Assembly (NCBI GenBank): GCA_963682175.1
Contig: OY821790.1
Location: 2,492,501-2,556,500 of the forward strand
DNA length: 64,000 nucleotides
From: Triglochin maritima
Lineage: Eukaryota > Streptophyta > Magnoliopsida > Alismatales > Juncaginaceae
Direction: 5' to 3'
In this document: piece after piece, positions 35,553 through 47,111 of the stretch
How the letters are laid out: each line of letters begins with the position of its first letter
How positions within the stretch are numbered: position 1 is the stretch's first letter
The notes under the pieces: generated by a model
What the model saw: the letters and a program-made list of their open reading frames with translations, nothing else
Told to the model about the DNA's origin: nothing
The model's database searches: none
Translations under genes and position numbers: made by a program

Positions 35553-37059
35553 ATCTGTTAGGATCGACGACCCTCTAATCACCAAACTAAACGCAGAATT
35601 AAAACACTAAGTAAACGATGAGGAGATAAGAACGTGCAAACCACAAAATCGTCGACACCAGAGTTTAGAGAGGTTCGGCACCGTACCCGGTCCTAGTCCT
35701 CCTCGCAAGCCTCGCTCGATCCCCCGAGCCTCGCTTATAGTTCCACTAACCGATCTCCGTTCCGCGGAGAGATCAACGCCGTTTACAATACCGAGCATCG
35801 TGAACAATCCTCGCATTGCTTGTGTCTCCTTTCACAACCTGAGAAGGAACTTCCTCGAAGCTTTACAACTTGGTGATTCTTGAATATGGAAATGGAATCA
35901 CAATCTTACTAACACTTTATACTTGAGCACACTTGGATATTGATATGGAATGAATATGCAAGTGGTGAAGTTAGGCTTGAGTGTAGAAGAATGAGAGGTT
36001 GAAGATGAAAATGATTTGGCTTTGAGTATGGGATTGATAGGAAGTGTTCAAGTGATCTAAAACCAACAAATGTGATCCTATTTAAAAGCCTTCCAACTCT
36101 AATAGCCGTTTGGGAGTAGGTGGGATATGGACCAATGAGAAGAAATGATTTACTTAATGCTTGGTCATATTTTTATGTAGTTTGGTCGATCGTTGATAGA
36201 ACGGTAGTCCGAAACGTGAAGGTTAGATTGGTCTGAATTAAACATACGGTTGACCGAATAGGGTTCGGATCACTGTTCAAAAACTTCCAATAACTATTTT
36301 CAATTCTGCCATATTTAATTTCGGTTCCCCATTCCAAGGGGTACAATAAGATTGTTTGGGCTCTGATTACTCAAGTTCGGTTGACCGTGTATACTTTGGT
36401 TGATCGAGGTTAGTGCGGGTTTTGAGCTGACAGTTAAGGCTCAAATAGTCGTTGAGTACAACGGTCAAGTGTCACAAGTAAATAGCCGTTCGACACCTAA
36501 AGCGAAGAAGGACTCGGTTGAGCAATAGTCATTCCGTCATCCGAAAAAAGTAAAATCAATTGGGCTCTAAGGCTCGATTCAAATGTGACCGTTGAAGCAA
36601 AGTCCAAAAATGGTCCAAGACTATTCGGTCGACCAAAGGTGTTTCACTCGTCCGTTGGGACAATTCCAGAGAGCATCCTATGTTTTACTGATGGGAAGGA
36701 TTTGGTCATCCGATAGGTGTTTGGTGGACCGAACTAGAAATGTTTTGGTTGATTGTGAAGGGTTTGGTTTACCGAATCTAGACGGGATATAATCCTAGTG
36801 CTCAAGTTTACATAAAACTTTATGGACTCAATTAATATAAAATTACATGTCTTGGTCCAAAGCTTTGATTACAAGTCTTGATGTCTTTGTCCTAATGCTC
36901 ATTTTCTTGATTTTCTTGATCAACCTATTAAGATGATTGCAAGTATACAAGTATGTATGCAATGCATGTAATCGTGTTGGCTCACTTTGATTGATTAAAA
37001 TTAGTTTGATTAATCATCAAAATTAATATAGATTAATGACAAAACCAATAGTATCAACA
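35553..37059 (-). repeat. L2-family LTR, probably solo, inserted in L1
   Basis: Reverse-strand LTR starting TGTTGATACT at 37059, with inner end CCTAACA at 35556. CTTGT occurs at 35548-35552 and 37060-37064, a possible 5-bp duplication, but three bases (ATC) separate the left copy from the LTR end, so the call is tentative. U3 (36180-36780) carries decayed palindrome pairs with a 9-bp spacer. The duplicated segment described below begins inside this LTR at 36442. Confidence 0.55.
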
Positions 37060-37092
37060 CTTGTCTCATGAAATGATTAGTAAAACAAAATA

Positions 37093-37758
37093 TATGTACA
37101 TATGTGCATATTGTAGGATCTAATAACCCAACAATTAGTCTAAAAGGAGGTGGTGAATAGACTAAAAGCACTCTTAAAACTTAAGCAAGTAAAACTATGG
37201 AATAATAACAAAATAAAGTTACAAAGTGAGAAACGCAAACCACAACACCAATGTATAGATGTTTGGATCCACCCACGGATCCTAGTCATCTCTTACGAAT
37301 TGCTCCTACTTGAGCAACTTTGCATTTTCCACTATCTTATTGATTTATATTTCTTGTACTTAGGATTCAAATGTAACTTGGGCACTTGAATTCTTATTCA
37401 TTCACATTGTATGGTTCATAGAAAACCTATAGAAGTCACTTGCAAAATTGCATATCAAACCGACTCTCTTAGGTGATTGAATACACGTAGAAATTTCCTT
37501 GGAACAGAGTTTCTGCTCCAGTCGGTCGACTGGTACAATATCTGGTTCGATTGAATTTAACACTCTTGTTCCTTCTCAAAGCGGTCGACCGATCTTTTAT
37601 CCTAGTTCGACCGTTAGCTTATGTTGTTTGAAGTCACGATTAGTGTGCAAATCAGTCGACCGAAGACTAATTTTGGTTCGACTGTAGTACACTTCATATT
37701 TGTCTTTAATATGACTGCTATACTTGTAGTATTCTACAACTGTCATATATACATTCTT
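37093..37758. repeat. Chimeric fold-back L1 LTR fragments
   Basis: 37093-37340 is the L1 3' end in reverse orientation (like 34165-34400). At 37341 it switches to L1 U3 in forward orientation, the reverse complement of the 35525-to-about-35100 region. The joint is therefore head to head, not a normal LTR. Confidence 0.6.
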
Positions 37759-38993
37759 TGTTGGATCGTATGGGGCTTAGTTTTAATCACTTTTAACCTT
37801 AACTACCTACTTGTTTAATCAATCAAAGAATGCATAGCGGAATTAAAACAAATAAACAAGCAAGCAAGGTAAAAGGAAGGAAATATGCAAACCACAAAGA
37901 GACGGGGGATTTTTATAGAGGTTCGGCACCCCACCCGGGTCCTAGTTCTCTCTTGCAAGCTCCGCTCAGATCACCGAGCTCCGCTAACGACTTCAGTAAC
38001 CACTCCTCGTACCGGGCCGGGAGAGAACACCTTTACAAGTCTTCAAGCTTGCGAACAACCCTTGCCGAGCTTGACTCCTCCTCTCACAATCCGAGAGGGA
38101 TACTTCGGGCTTTCACCGAAACCTTTACTTGACTTTGACAACAATAAACTTGAGTGAGACAATTACTCTCTAAACTTGAGAACACTTAACAAATATTTGG
38201 CTATGATCAAAGGTGTGGAATTTAGGCTTAGAGTGTAGGATTGAGAAATTTGGAGCTTGGGAGTTTCTCTCTAGTGTATATGACAAATGGAAGTGTGAGA
38301 GGTGTCTAATTGTGCCATGGGAACACCTATTAATAGAGTCCTAAGGTGTTATAGCCATTGGGGGTTAAGTGTGGTAAGTTGTTGTGTAAGAAACACAATA
38401 GAAATCTGTAGCACACATTTCAGAACAAATTCGGTCGACCAGATGGGTCAAATGGTCGACCGTTTGGAAATTTGGAACTCCGTTTGGTCGACCGATAAAG
38501 GTGTGGTCGACCAGATAAGGCTATAACTTAGGTACACTTAAGTTAGCGGTCGAACACTGAATAAGGTTCGGTCGACCGAAAACTAACATGCTCTACGGGG
38601 TTGACAAACATGATCATATTCGGTCGACCGAAACAAGGTCCACGGTCGACCAAAAACCAACAAGCAGTTTGGGTTTGTCGAGACATCTTCAATTCGATCG
38701 ACCGAATAAGGTCCTCGGTTGACCGATAGGAAAAATATTTTGGGCTATTTGTAAATAATACGAATACGACTGTTGGTATTATACGACAATTCTAATGGTC
38801 GGAAATTTATGTTACACGGTCGACCAAAACCGGGCAGTAAAACACTAACTGGATAATTGATTACTCGGTAGACAGTTCAGGTTAAGTGTTTAGTGGTTTC
38901 CAGTCTAAGTTTGAGTGATCTATTGAAGTCCAAATTATATGAAATTTTGTGTGTGACTTCTATAGGGAACCTAGTGTGTTTTTGAGTAGATTT
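37759..38993 (-). repeat. LTR of gag-only family, reverse strand, interrupted
   Basis: Starts (plus coordinates) TGTTGGATCG with the conserved U5/R leader (37880-38110) and a palindrome-rich U3 (38430-38840). It is cut at 38993 by a second LTR of the same family. The flank GATTT (38989-38993) may be one copy of that insertion's target duplication. Confidence 0.65.
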
Positions 38994-40309
38994 TGTTGGA
39001 TCATATAGGTCGGCTATGCTAATCACTTTTAATCTAATTACCTACTTGTTTAAACAATCAAAGATATGCAGCGGAATTTAAAACAAACAAGCAAGTGAAG
39101 GGAGAATAAAACAAACCACAATGGACACGGGGGATTTTTATAGAGGTTCAACACCCCACCCGGGTCCTAGTCCTCTTTTGCAAGCTCCGCTCGGATCACC
39201 GAGCTCCGCTCACGACTTCACTAACCACTCCCCGTTCCGGGCCGGGAGAGAACGCCTTTACAATCTTCAAGCTCGCGAACAACCCTCGCCGAGCTTGGCT
39301 CCACCTCTCACAATCCGAGAGGGATGCTTCGGGCTTTCACCGAAACCTTTACTCTTCTTTGACAGCAACAAACTTGAGTGGGACAATCACTCTCTAAACT
39401 TGAGCACACTTGAGAAGGATTGGAATTGATCTTAAGTGTGGAAATTGGAGGCTTGGAGTGTTTGGGATGATCTCTCTAATGTAGGAGGCAAATATGTGTG
39501 GGAGAGTTGTGTTAAAATGTGTTTTAGAACTCTATTTATAAGCATTATAGAGAATAAAGTCGTTGGGGTTGATTGGGTATGAGTTGGTGTAAGATACACA
39601 AAACAGAAACTTGTAGGACCCAATTCGGCCTAAAAACGGTCGACCGAAACGGGTATGTCGTTCGACCGTTTGGTCAACATTCAGCTTTGACTCAAGTTCA
39701 CTTAAGTTAACGGTCGAACGGGCTCAGGGGATTGGTCGACTGAATAAGTCCAGGCACTTCTGGGAGACCAAATTGTGTTGGTTCGGTCGACCGCTAGGAA
39801 AGTTTCGGTCCACCGGATGTTTGGTAATTTTGGGGTATTTGGGAATAATATGAATACGAACGTTGGGTATAATACGACAAAACAAACGGTCATGTGACAC
39901 GTGTGAACGGTCGACCGAAAATGTTTAAACGGTCGACCGATTTGGTCCAGGCAGTTCAAGTTTTGTTTAGGTGTTTTCCGGTTCTAGTTTGGATGATCTA
40001 TTGAAGTCCAAATTATGTGAAATTTTGTGTGTGACTTCTATAGGGAACCTAGTATGTGGTTGATTAGTTTTTAGCTCAAGTATGCTCAATTACACAAGGT
40101 TCCTAAAGACTCAAAGAAATACATGACTTCAAATGAGCTTGATTACATGTCTTGACTTGATTTCCTTTCTTCCTTGAGTCTTGATCACCTGTAGAAGTTA
40201 GCACAAAACAATATATATGCAATGCAACATGTGTGCTACTCTACATGACCATAATTAAGATTAGGTTGATTAAATCATCAAAACATAGATTAAGGCCAAA
40301 AAGCCAACA
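38994..40309 (-). repeat. 3' LTR of a reverse-strand gag-only element
   Basis: 1,316 bp from TGTTGGC (40309) to the CCAACA end (38994). A reverse TATAAATA lies at 39533-39540. Palindrome pairs include 39908/39930 (22 bp). The adjoining 'aaaaggggagat' on its upstream side is the purine tract. It belongs to the same family as 43322-48586. Confidence 0.8.
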
Positions 40310-41532
40310 ATCTCCCCTTTTTGATGATGACAACCTATATCTTAACTATATCATAATACAAGGAATTTTTATATGTAAACTATGCATATTAATGCTCCCC
40401 TATGGATGTGCATAGTTTTTGTACAATTTTGTGATCAAATTCCAAGTTACCCCCTTAATTATCTCTCCCCCTTTGACATCCATCAGAAAATGATATTTAT
40501 CAAGAAAAAATTATATGATTTAAGTTCAATGTGGATGTCTTGTAATGAAGTGGCTCCCCCTATTTTCACTTCATTACTCTAATAAAATGATATTCAATAA
40601 GCTCCCCCTATCGATATGAATATGATTTGTCAATGAAGTTCATTTTTATTTCTTCCCTATTAACATCAAGCAACTACTACAATTAAGCATGTGATGTTTT
40701 TGTTTCCCTTTTTTTACATCCATTTAAAAAATTTGACTCTAAAACTATGGATGTTTATTCAAACATTTAAGATTTGCAATGAATGAATAAATGATATGTC
40801 AATTAAGCATATAAAACCTAGACTAGAACCAATTTATTCAAAAATTTAGAGGATAAGTAAATTATACCAACTTGAAGCTTGAATTGGTTCCAATCTCATT
40901 TGGTGATGCAACCGGATTTGAATTTGACTCTTGAGCTCACCAGGTCACCACTGATTCCCTCCTCAAGCATCTACAAGTGTAGATTTAGGTACCCAAACGA
41001 CTTTGGGTCCTTCAATATTAGCTTTGGGAATCCAAACCATTTTGGTTTTGAGAGCCCACACACTTGAAGAATTATGATTAATGAACATATGCTTGCCATT
41101 TAGTGTAGTGTGAGATACATGGTTTTTCAATTTAGAATTGTATTCTAAACCATGTTTTTGCAAAGATTGTCTTTGACTACCTAATAGCATGTTAAGCATT
41201 TTAGTTCCATTAGTGAATCTTTCTAAATCTTTTCTTAATTACACATTGCAAGCTTGAAGATTTAGTTGTTCACAATCTATAGGTGTTGCTTTCAATTTAT
41301 CAATAGTTGATGTATTATTTTCAAATTTAGCAAGAACCTCATTCTTCTCATTCATGCATGTTTCAATTTGACTTTGGAGATCTTTGATTAGCTTCCTAGC
41401 ACTTTTGTTCTTTTCACAAATGATCTCATATTGTTTAACTAAGTCATGAAATGCATTTTGAAGCTCATCATGTGTATAATTTTCGTTATTTCCACTAGAG
41501 TTTGAGCTATCACTATAATATGACTTAGTTGA
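40310..41532 (-). mobile_element. Internal region and gag C-terminus of gag-only element, truncated
   Basis: Reverse strand. 41199-40963 encodes the gag C-terminal tail (PKANIEGPKVVWVPKSTL), and 41532-41239 encodes a coiled-coil-like gag segment (THDELQNAFHDLVKQYE). There is no protease, integrase or reverse transcriptase. The 5' part of the element is missing because the sequence jumps to sulfotransferase at 41533. The intact continuation is visible in copy 2 (63877-64000). Confidence 0.8.
41239..41532 (-). pseudogene. Gag-derived tail of the chimeric sulfotransferase frame
   Basis: 97 codons of gag C-terminal region, rich in Ser, Asn, Glu and Lys (STKSYYSDSSNSS, then THDELQNAF). Identical in copy 2 (63583-63876), where it continues into genuine gag upstream sequence instead of sulfotransferase. 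Confidence 0.85.
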
Positions 41533-42180
41533 CATCAATCCACCATGGGAGTGTCCTCGGCAAAATAAATCAAAACCCTCCTCTAAGGACAAAGTAGATT
41601 TTTGGTTATGATATTTTTTCAAAATTTTATCGGAGAAATAGTAACCTGAAACAAAGACATCCTTTGGATCTCTCCACACGTAGACTATTTTACATTGAGA
41701 TTCCAATATGGATTTAGGCAGTGATGGGTAAGGAATGTGGGATGAAAATAGTCTAGGAGAACTTACATTGCTCATGTCTGAAATCATACCTTTCAAACAT
41801 ACTTGATCTTCAAGGTTCGGAACGACATCATGTGGAGCTATATTGGTCATGGAATTGTAGGAATTAGACATGCGATTGATGGTTGCGAAGAGAAGAGACA
41901 TAGTCCATGTTGTCCCTGACTTTGGGTAACTACATAGGATCACATCACTTCGACATGCTTTAAAGTGATGTTCTAGTACAAGGGTGCTAATCATGCTATT
42001 CATGTGGAAATACCAATCATGTATGGGATGTTTGTATAGGAAAGTTGAGAATACCTTACATTTTGGTAAGGTGACAACTAGTTCTCTATGACGGACGTAC
42101 AGGACTTCGGCTTTCTCCTGATCTTTTACTTGGGGTTGTGGTGATTGCTTCACTAAGGTAGGGTTGTGAAATGAAGCCAT
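41533..42180 (-). pseudogene. Cytosolic sulfotransferase, 3'-truncated and fused to gag
   Basis: Start ATG at 42180-42178. The first 216 codons encode a plant cytosolic sulfotransferase: PKSGTTW (residues 86-92, the 5'-phosphosulfate loop), IPYPSLPKSI, and VYVWRDPKDVFVSGYY (3'-phosphate-binding Arg/Ser region). Family members are usually about 320-350 aa and end in a conserved PAPS-binding C-terminus, which is absent here. At 41533 the frame passes without a stop into retroelement gag (97 more codons to 41239), giving a 313-codon chimeric frame. The catalytic N-terminal half is intact in sequence, but the missing core makes enzyme activity unlikely. Confidence 0.88.
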
Positions 42181-42429
42181 GTGTGGTTGGGTTCCGTCCT
42201 GTATATGGGAATTAGAGAATTGTAGTAGTTGTAGTTGTAGTTTTTCATGTTAGGGAATTGTTTGGCTCTTGGAGATTATGTGGGCATGAACCATGGCAAT
42301 TTTTAACGTCATTTGCACCTTTTTTTTATCACACGTTAGTCTGGTTTAAGATGTTACTGTTGTTGGTCTCAATTATTGGAATTTTTTTAAGTTGATGTAT
42401 GGTTCATGATTGGAATGGCATTTGACTAT
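42181..42429. other. Upstream flank of the broken sulfotransferase
   Basis: AT-rich, with no TATA box assigned. It borders the inverted-repeat element starting at 42430. Confidence 0.4.
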
Positions 42430-42670
42430 GAGTAATTTGCTAAGCACCTTGCAGTCTAATTGGCGATATGCACTTGGATTTTTGTTATTGTCGGATGTAC
42501 ACATGTAAATCAAATATATTTGCTCATATGCACATCTACCGTTAGGATGACCACTCCGTCATTGTTTTCATCCAACACTGTTAGACAATTTACAAATTAA
42601 ATCTCATAAAATATAAATATCTTTAATATTAAAAACAAAAAAATATAAAAGTTGAAAACATAAAAAAAAC
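42430..42670 (+). repeat. Left terminal inverted repeat of a large element
   Basis: 'gagtaatttgctaagcacc', 'ctaattggcgatatg', 'ctcatatgcac' and 'actgttagacaattt' match, in order, the reverse complement of 48862-49087. Length about 230-240 bp with scattered mismatches. Confidence 0.75.
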
Positions 42671-43184
42671 TACACGCCTTCTCCTTCTTCCACAAACTCT
42701 CTCTCATCCATTTCAAGGCTCTCTCTCCTCCCTTCCACGTCCTCCTCTCCAAAGCAACCCTTCTCCCCCACCAAACCAAAACCCTCTCTCATACCAACAT
42801 ACAATGAGGTTCAGACACTTACGATGGCTTCAATTTTTTGGGTAAAATTAGGATCTAATTGGACATGGTTCAAATTAGTATTAATGGTTAGTGAAAATTT
42901 TAGTAGAGGTTTCCTTTTCCTCAATTGTGAATCATTTTTCCATGTAAGGTCTTGATGAGAAATGGATGGTGATTGGTGGATATTAGAACTTTAATAACCA
43001 AGCGGGATGTTGGAAATTAGGTGTTGTAGCTTAATCTTTTCTGACATTTAATGCTAAATGAGTTAATGTTAGCATAGTCAAATTTAACATCATACAACTT
43101 ACAAGGATATTCCGTTGTATCCAGCATCATGTTGTTCTCTGGAGTCATAAGTGACATTCCGTTGGAGCATAGAGTCGAACAGGT

Positions 43185-43321
43185 GGCAGGTGTGGGGGAG
43201 GAGGGAAAGATTTCCAAGAGCAGAGAGGGCGTGGTTGAGGAGAGGAATGGAGTTGGGGAGGCGAGGGAGGAGGAGGACGGGGAGCGGAGATGGACGACAA
43301 CTTGGATGAGGTGGCAGAGGA
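43185..43321 (-). pseudogene. Possible PPR-like gene fragment
   Basis: On the minus strand a short frame reads SIPLLNHALSALGNL and HLFDSMLQRNV, reminiscent of pentatricopeptide-repeat proteins (LFDxMxxRNV). It is cut by the LTR at 43322. Too short to be sure. It may be cargo of the inverted-repeat element. Confidence 0.3.
43316..43320. repeat. Candidate target-site duplication AGAGG, left
   Basis: AGAGG lies one base before the LTR start at 43322. AGAGG also occurs at 48588-48592, one base after the 3' LTR end. The one-base offsets make this plausible but unproven. Confidence 0.5.
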
Positions 43322-44765
43322 TGTTGGCGTTTTGACATTAATCTATGTTTTGATGATTTAATCAACCTAATCTTAATTATGATCATGTAGAGTAGCACAC
43401 ATATTGCTTTGCATATATATATTGTTTTGTGCTAACTTCTACAGGTGATCAAGACTCAAGGAAGAAAGGAAATCAAGTCAAGACATGTAATAAAGCTCAT
43501 TTGAAGACATGTAATTTTGCATTTCTTTGAGTCTTAAGAACTTTGTGTAATTGAACATAATTGAGCTAAAAACTACTCAAACACACACTAGGTTCCTTAT
43601 AGAAGTCACACAAAAAACATCATATAATTTGGACTTCAATAGATCACCCAAACTTAGACCGGTAAACACTAAACCAAAACCTAAACAGTCTGCTCACATT
43701 CGGTCAACCGAGTGATCATATATTATGTTAGTGTTTTACTGCCCAAGTTCCGTCGACCGTCCAGACCTTTTCGGTCGACCGAGTCAACATATTTTTCCGA
43801 TCGTTTGTTTTGTCGTTTATACCCAACGGTCGTATTCGTATTATTTCTAAATACCCCAAATACATTTAGAGTATCGGTCGACCGAACTAAGATATCTCGA
43901 AAAACCTAGAATGCCTGTTGAAATTCGGTCGACCGTGGATCTTGTTTCGGTCGATCGAATATGATCTTGTTTGTCAACCTTGTAGAGCCTGTGATAAATC
44001 GGACGACCGAACCTATGTCGGTGTTCGACCGATAACTTAAGTGTACATAGAACATAGCCTTTGACGGTCGACCGTTCCCTAATCGGTCGACCGAACTAAG
44101 TTCAAATTTGCCAAATGGTCGACCGTTCAACCCGATCCGGTCGGCCGAACTTATCCAGAGTTGGGTCATACAAGTTTCTATTTTGTGTATCTTACACCAA
44201 CTCTTACCTAATTAACCCCAACGGCTATATTCTCTCTAGTGCTTTGTAAAACACATTTTAACACAACTCTCCCACTACTATTTGTCCAACACATTAGAGA
44301 GAAACTCCCAAGTCTCCCAATCCCTAAATCCTACTCTCCAAGCTTAAACTTCCACATCTTAGCTTCAATTCCACATCCCAAGCTAAGTGTGCTCAAGTTA
44401 GAGAGTGTGTGCCACTCAACATTGTTGTCCAAGGAAGCAAGGACTTCAGTGAAAGCCCGAAGTGTTCCTATGGGATTGTGAGAGAAGAAAGTCAAGCTCA
44501 CGAGGGTGTTCGTGGAGCTTGTTTTTTAAAAGGCTTAATCTAGGCCCGGAACGAGGTTGATAGTGAAGACGCGAGTGGAACTCGAGGGAGATCGAGCAAA
44601 GCTTGCAAGAGAGGAAGTAGGCGGGAGGCCGAACCTCTATAAAATCCGGTGTCACCAGTGTGGTTTGCTTTACTTGCTTGTTTTTGTTTATTTCCGCTGC
44701 ATATCTTTGATTGTTTAAACAAGTATGTAATTAGTTTAAAATGATTAGAATAAGAGACCATCCCA
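43322..44765 (+). repeat. 5' LTR of element B
   Basis: 1,444 bp starting TGTTGGC. U3 palindromes lie at 43700-44150. Relative to the 3' LTR it lacks about 11 bp containing the TATA box (near 44240) and one 21-bp palindrome unit near 43875. Confidence 0.88.
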
Positions 44766-44769
44766 CATT

Positions 44770-44781
44770 TGGTATCGGAGC
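44770..44781 (+). promoter_or_regulatory. Primer-binding site of element B
   Basis: TGGTATCGGAGC, one mismatch (A to G) from the usual tRNA-Met primer site, four bases after the LTR. Confidence 0.85.
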
Positions 44782-44821
44782 CTTGTGTGCTAAATTTCTT
44801 TACTTAACCGTAATTTTTAGC

Positions 44822-46490
44822 ATGGCTTCAACTTCTAATCATGTAGAGGGTTTGTGCACAACTAGACCTCCTTTGCTAAATGAGTCAAATTATGATTATT
44901 AGAAGAATAGGATGAAAATATTCATAATATCTAATGACCTCAAGTATTGTATGTTTCTTCAAAATCCATACACACCCCCAAATGAAGATGAATTAGATTC
45001 ACTTAATATGCCCAAAATGAAAGAAATTGAGATGAACTCAAAAATCATAAACATTCTTTATTGTGGCCTTAATGAGGGTGAATACAATAGAATTAAGGGT
45101 TGTGAAAGTGCATATAAAATATGGCATAGATTGCAAATGCATCTTGAGTGTGATAGCAAAACTAAGCAAACCCGCATTAGTCTCCTCATGCATAAATATG
45201 AGATATTTTCAATGCAAATCGGTGAAAACATAAGTGAAATGAACACTCACTTCACCGATATTACTAACACTCTTTTGGTTCATGGAAGAAAACTAAATGA
45301 AGGAGAGATGACAAGGAAATTCCTCCGGCCGCTAAGCAACGATTGAGAAGATAAGGTAGTCGCGATTGAAGAAGCACACGACCTTTCCCAACTCAAGATG
45401 GAGGAGTTAATTGGAAATCTCATGGCTTATGAGCTCCAAATTAACCATCGGAAGGAGAAGAAAGCATCCAAGAACAAACCTACCTTGGGATTACATGCAA
45501 ATATTGAGTAACCAAGGAGGAGTGTAGAAGACGAGGACATTGAAGTCCTAGCCAAAGACTTCTTCAAATACCTCAAGACGGATAAGGGAGAAAAGAATGA
45601 AAGGAGAGGTAGAAGAAGTGAGAAAAGAGAAAAAGAAAAGGAGAAGGAGGAGAGCGAAAATGAGAGAAGAAAATGAGAGAAGAAAAAGGAGAGAAGGGAG
45701 AGGAGAAGAGAAGAGAAAAGGAGAAGAGCAAGAGAAGAGAAAGGAAGGAGGAAGCTCACAAGGCTACATGGGATGACTCTTCATCACCATCATCATCACC
45801 ATCATCATCATCATCATCATCTTCCTTGCAAAGTAGAAGAGAGGTTGCCCATTCATGCTTCATGGCTATTGAAGATAATCAAAGTGAGGTAGACTCTAAT
45901 TCTTGTTCTATTAGATCATGCTCAACTAAGTCTTATTATAGTGATAGCTCAAATTCTAGTGCAAATGATGAAACATATACACATGATGAGCTTCAAAATG
46001 CATTCCATGACTTAGTTAAACAATATTAGATCATTTGTGAAAAGAACAAAAGTGCTAGAAAGCTAATCAATGATCTCCAAAACCAAATTGAAACATGCAT
46101 GAATGCGAAAAATGAGGTGTTTGCTAAACTTGAAACTAATGCATCAACTATTGATAATTTAAGAGGAAAACTATAGATGTTGAACAATTAGATCTTCATG
46201 TTTGCAATGTGCAATTAAGAAAAAATCTATAAAAGTTCACAAATGGAACTAAGATGCTTCATATGCTATTAGGAAGTCAAAGATAATCTTTGCAAAAACA
46301 TGGTTTAGGATATAATGCAAAATTGAAAAACCATGCATCTCATATAACCTTAAATGGAAAACACTTAGTTGTAAAGCATAGCTCTTTAAGTGTATGTGCT
46401 CCAAAAACCAAACTGGTTTGGGTTCCCAAAGCTAACATTCAAGGACCCAAAGTTGTTTGGGTACCTAAATCTACACTTCTAGGTGCTTGA
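44822..46490 (+). pseudogene. SIRE-like gag of element B, broken
   Basis: ATG at 44822. It encodes the UBN2-type gag (MASTSNHVEGLCTTRPPLL, then IFIISNDLKYC, YEIFSMQIGENISEM and HGRKLNEGEMTRK). A tryptophan codon is replaced by a stop at about 44900 (before KNRMKIF), another stop lies at 45344-45346 (after LRPLSND), and others follow. From 45590 to 45760 the sequence is an almost pure purine tract (GAGAAA repeats), then a TCA/ATC run at 45781-45825. The frame returns as DDSSSPSSSP and THDELQNAFHDLVKQY and ends with VWVPKSTL (46460-46490). No CCHC finger and no pol. Confidence 0.85.
45590..45830 (+). repeat. Purine tract plus (ATC)n in element B gag
   Basis: About 170 bp of almost only A and G, followed by a CATCAT-type tract. 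The run shifts frame relative to the flanking gag parts and gives misleading long Ser/Leu frames on the reverse strand. Confidence 0.85.
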
Positions 46491-47096
46491 GAAGGAAATC
46501 GGTGGTGACCAGGCAAGCTTAAGAGTCAAATTCAATGCCGGTTGCATCACCAAATGGAGACTGAAACCAATTCAAAGGTTCAAAGTGGGTATAATTTCTT
46601 ATCCTCTAAATTTCTTGAATCAATTGGTTCTAGTCTAGGTTTTATATGCTTAATTGACAAATCATATAATCATTCATTGCAAATCTTTAAATTTGAATCA
46701 CATCTAATGTTTTAGTGTCAAAATTATAAATGGATGTCAAAAAGGGGAACTTATACATGACATGCTTAATTATAATATTTGCTTGATGTTAAAAGGGGAG
46801 AATAAGAATTGAACTTAATCAAAAAATCATATTCATATTGATAGGGGAGAGCTTAATGAATATCATTTTCTTAGTGTAATGAAGTGCAAAATTTAGGGGG
46901 AGCAACTTCATTACAAGACATCCAAATTTCAAATGCTTAAATCATATAATTTTTTATGGATTCAAAGGGGAGAGATAATTAAAAGGGTAACTTGAAATTT
47001 GATTATAATTGAACAACAATGCACATCCATAGGGGGCATTTATATGCATAGTTTACAACTAAAAATTTAAAGTATTAAGATATAGGTTGCCATCAT
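46491..47096 (+). other. Non-coding internal region of element B
   Basis: AT-rich, with recurrent 'aggggag' words (46795, 46850, 46900, 46970). No frame. In the same place autonomous relatives would carry pol. Confidence 0.6.
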
Positions 47097-47111
47097 AAAA
47101 AAAGGGGAGAT
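47097..47111 (+). promoter_or_regulatory. Polypurine tract of element B
   Basis: 'taaaaaaaggggaga' runs up to the 3' LTR start. The same tract is found next to the reverse-strand relatives. Confidence 0.8.

Larger units (their letters stand above)
36442..41532. repeat. 5,091-bp duplicated segment, copy 1
   Basis: Matches 58786-63876 at a constant offset of 22,344 bp. Only four substitutions were seen by eye (39201 G/A, 39627 G/T, 40291 T/G, 40897 C/T). The left border lies inside a continuous L2 LTR. The right border is an abrupt joint to sulfotransferase sequence. Confidence 0.95.

Noticed and set aside
35556..37059. Full LTR element with internal region to the right of L2
   Set aside because: No primer site, purine tract or coding sequence adjoins it, and CTTGT occurs on both sides, so a solo LTR is the simpler reading.
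45427..45759. Leu/Ser/Phe-rich minus-strand frame resembling a membrane protein
   Set aside because: It is the complement of the GAGAAA purine tract in element B gag.
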